Source of the DNA: an uncultured Flavobacteriaceae bacterium
GTDB taxonomy: Bacteria > Bacteroidota > Bacteroidia > Flavobacteriales > Flavobacteriaceae
Direction of reading: 5' to 3'
NCBI GenBank assembly: GCA_937901915.1
Contig: CALGUD010000112.1
Location: 1 to 26,294, forward strand
Length of the DNA stretch: 26,294 bases
Shown here: piece by piece, positions 25,214-26,294 of the stretch
How the letters are laid out: the number at the start of each line of letters is the position of its first letter
Position numbering within the stretch: position 1 is the first letter of the stretch
Notes under the pieces: model-generated
Database searches by the model: none
What the model saw: only the letters and a program-made list of their open reading frames with translations
Told to the model about the DNA's origin: nothing
Position numbers and translations under genes: made by a program

Positions 25214-25750
25214 TTAATATTCCGCTAATCCTTGCTCATGATCTAAAATCCATTTATCATAGACTTTTTTAAAGAAAAAAATACGCTCCCCACCACCTTT
25301 CTCCAAAAAGTATTTATTTAAAATCGCGACTTTATTCTCATTTAAATATATTGGTTTTGAAAAAGTATAATGGAATCGATCTTTTTTAGAAATGCTGGGA
25401 TTAGAATTGTTTGTAACCGCCTGGAGTTTATCTTTTAATGATTTATTAATTGTTAATGAGTCATTCTTTTCTAATTCTTTGATAATACTATTACATTCCG
25501 TTTTACTTATTACTTTCTCATGTTTTATTTTTTTACAAAAATCTTTATTTATTACTTCTGAAAATGAATGTGTAAGATCTATCTTAAACGTAATATGTTT
25601 TTCAGAAAACATTTTGGGTGTGATTTTATCTAAAATCAAGGTATAAAACACGTCTTCGATCACTTCTTTTTGTTTGCTTTTTACAACAGAATCAGAGCCT
25701 GGTGATAAACCTATTGTAAGTAAGGTAAATAATAAAGTTAGATTTTTCAT
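25214..25750 (-). CDS. Small exported protein of unknown family (paralogue 1)
   Basis: 178 aa. N-terminal hydrophobic signal (about 3-18, LTLLFTLLTIGLSPG); no lipobox Cys, so probably secreted to the periplasm. The C-terminal part (about 120-178) has FSKPIYL, YFLEKGGGERIFFFKK and WILDHEQGLAEY and matches the next gene closely. No enzyme motif recognised; the alternation of strands around GGG suggests a small beta-rich domain. It is preceded by about 265 bp without a gene and follows its paralogue on the same strand. Confidence 0.75.
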   Translation of the reverse strand: MKNLTLLFTLLTIGLSPGSDSVVKSKQKEVIEDVFYTLILDKITPKMFSEKHITFKIDLTHSFSEVINKDFCKKIKHEKVISKTECNSIIKELEKNDSLTINKSLKDKLQAVTNNSNPSISKKDRFHYTFSKPIYLNENKVAILNKYFLEKGGGERIFFFKKVYDKWILDHEQGLAEY

Positions 25751-26015
25751 TCTTTAAAATTTTTAAATATCATTTCATAATTATCAAGCAAAATTTTTTG
25801 ACCATAGGCATTCTCTTCAAGCCTACCTTTTAATATCCGAAATGCTTAGTAGAACAGATTAATGTTCATATAAAATAATGCTTTTTATTATTTCATAACT
25901 ATTTTCTTCGTTAATACAGAAAACTATAAATTCTATTTTATAATTAGCAGGGCCAACATTTCGGTAGTGATATATAATATATTTATTATCATTGTTTTAT
26001 AATTGTGTAATCATA

Positions 26016-26294
26016 TTAGTAATCAACCAACCCTTGGCGTTCGTCAATAAACCATTTGTTATTTTCTTTTTTAAAAACATAAGCTGATTGTCCACCTCCT
26101 TTTTTAAAAAAGACAGCTTTTATTATAACTACTTTGTCATCGCGTATAAAAATCGGATTTGAAAGCAAATAAGAAACTTTGCTTTCTTCAGAGTTGTTAT
26201 ATAATCTTTCTGCAATATCGTTCATCTTGTTTTTTAGTGAATCACTAATATTTAACTCTTTATCTTGTTCGCTAATTTTTTTAATTAATATTTG
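26016..26294 (-). CDS. Paralogue 2 of the same unknown family, cut by the window end
   Basis: The frame stays open to base 26294, so the gene is partial at its 5' end; the ATG at 26223-26225 is internal. The residues before it (LIKKISEQDKELNISDSLKNK) align with LEKNDSLTINKSLKDK of paralogue 1. The C-terminal parts match as well: SNPIFI, FFKKGGGQSAYVFKK, WFIDERQGLVDY. The two genes are clearly a tandem duplication that has diverged. Function unknown. Confidence 0.75.
   Translation of the reverse strand, partial: QILIKKISEQDKELNISDSLKNKMNDIAERLYNNSEESKVSYLLSNPIFIRDDKVVIIKAVFFKKGGGQSAYVFKKENNKWFIDERQGLVDY

Noticed and set aside
26016..26225. Complete 69-aa gene starting at the ATG at 26225
   Set aside because: The frame stays open upstream to the window end, and the residues there align with the first paralogue, so the ATG is internal to a longer, cut-off gene.

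Overview
The window looks like a chromosomal piece of a Bacteroidota bacterium, most likely a flavobacterium. Evidence: a SusC/SusD pair, lipoprotein signals ending in S-C or A-C, almost no Shine-Dalgarno sequences, several TAnnTTTG-type -7 promoter elements, AT-rich DNA, and a tmRNA whose tag reads GENNYALAA.

Layout. (1) 243-1829: a membrane protein joining a voltage-sensor-like S1-S4 bundle to a metzincin-like domain that lacks the catalytic Glu. (2) 1949-16461, all on +: a polysaccharide utilisation locus (PUL). It comprises a membrane-spanning propeller/LuxR regulator, a repeat-rich operator region, SusC, SusD, a surface lipoprotein with two near-identical LamG-type domains, two GH144-type glucanase lipoproteins (ORFs overlap by 8 bp) and a GH3 beta-glucosidase. 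GH144 plus GH3 points to beta-1,2-glucan (for example cyclic beta-1,2-glucan of Rhizobiales) as the substrate: capture and cutting at the surface, import through SusC/D, trimming to sophorose and hydrolysis to glucose in the periplasm. (3) 16650-18557: an orphan Imm26-like immunity gene, a cluster of small palindromic repeats, ssrA (tmRNA, minus strand) and a 94-aa hypothetical gene. (4) 18602-22356, minus strand: an alpha/beta hydrolase and a fatty-acid-hydroxylase-family protein in one operon. Three TGTCTAC boxes at exact 32-bp spacing lie upstream of it. Next comes a TPR regulator with the same TM/coiled-coil/HTH C-terminal module as the PUL regulator. (5) 22579-24999, minus strand: CreD, a small winged-helix regulator and a multi-pass membrane protein. 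The same perfect 19-bp palindrome precedes two of these genes, which suggests a local regulon. (6) 25214-26294, minus strand: two tandem paralogues of an unrecognised small family; the second runs off the window end.

The best candidates for something little described are the voltage-sensor/pseudo-metzincin fusion, the three sets of well-formed operator-like repeats, and the split of two GH144 enzymes between predicted surface and periplasmic sites. No CRISPR array, transposase or phage gene was seen.
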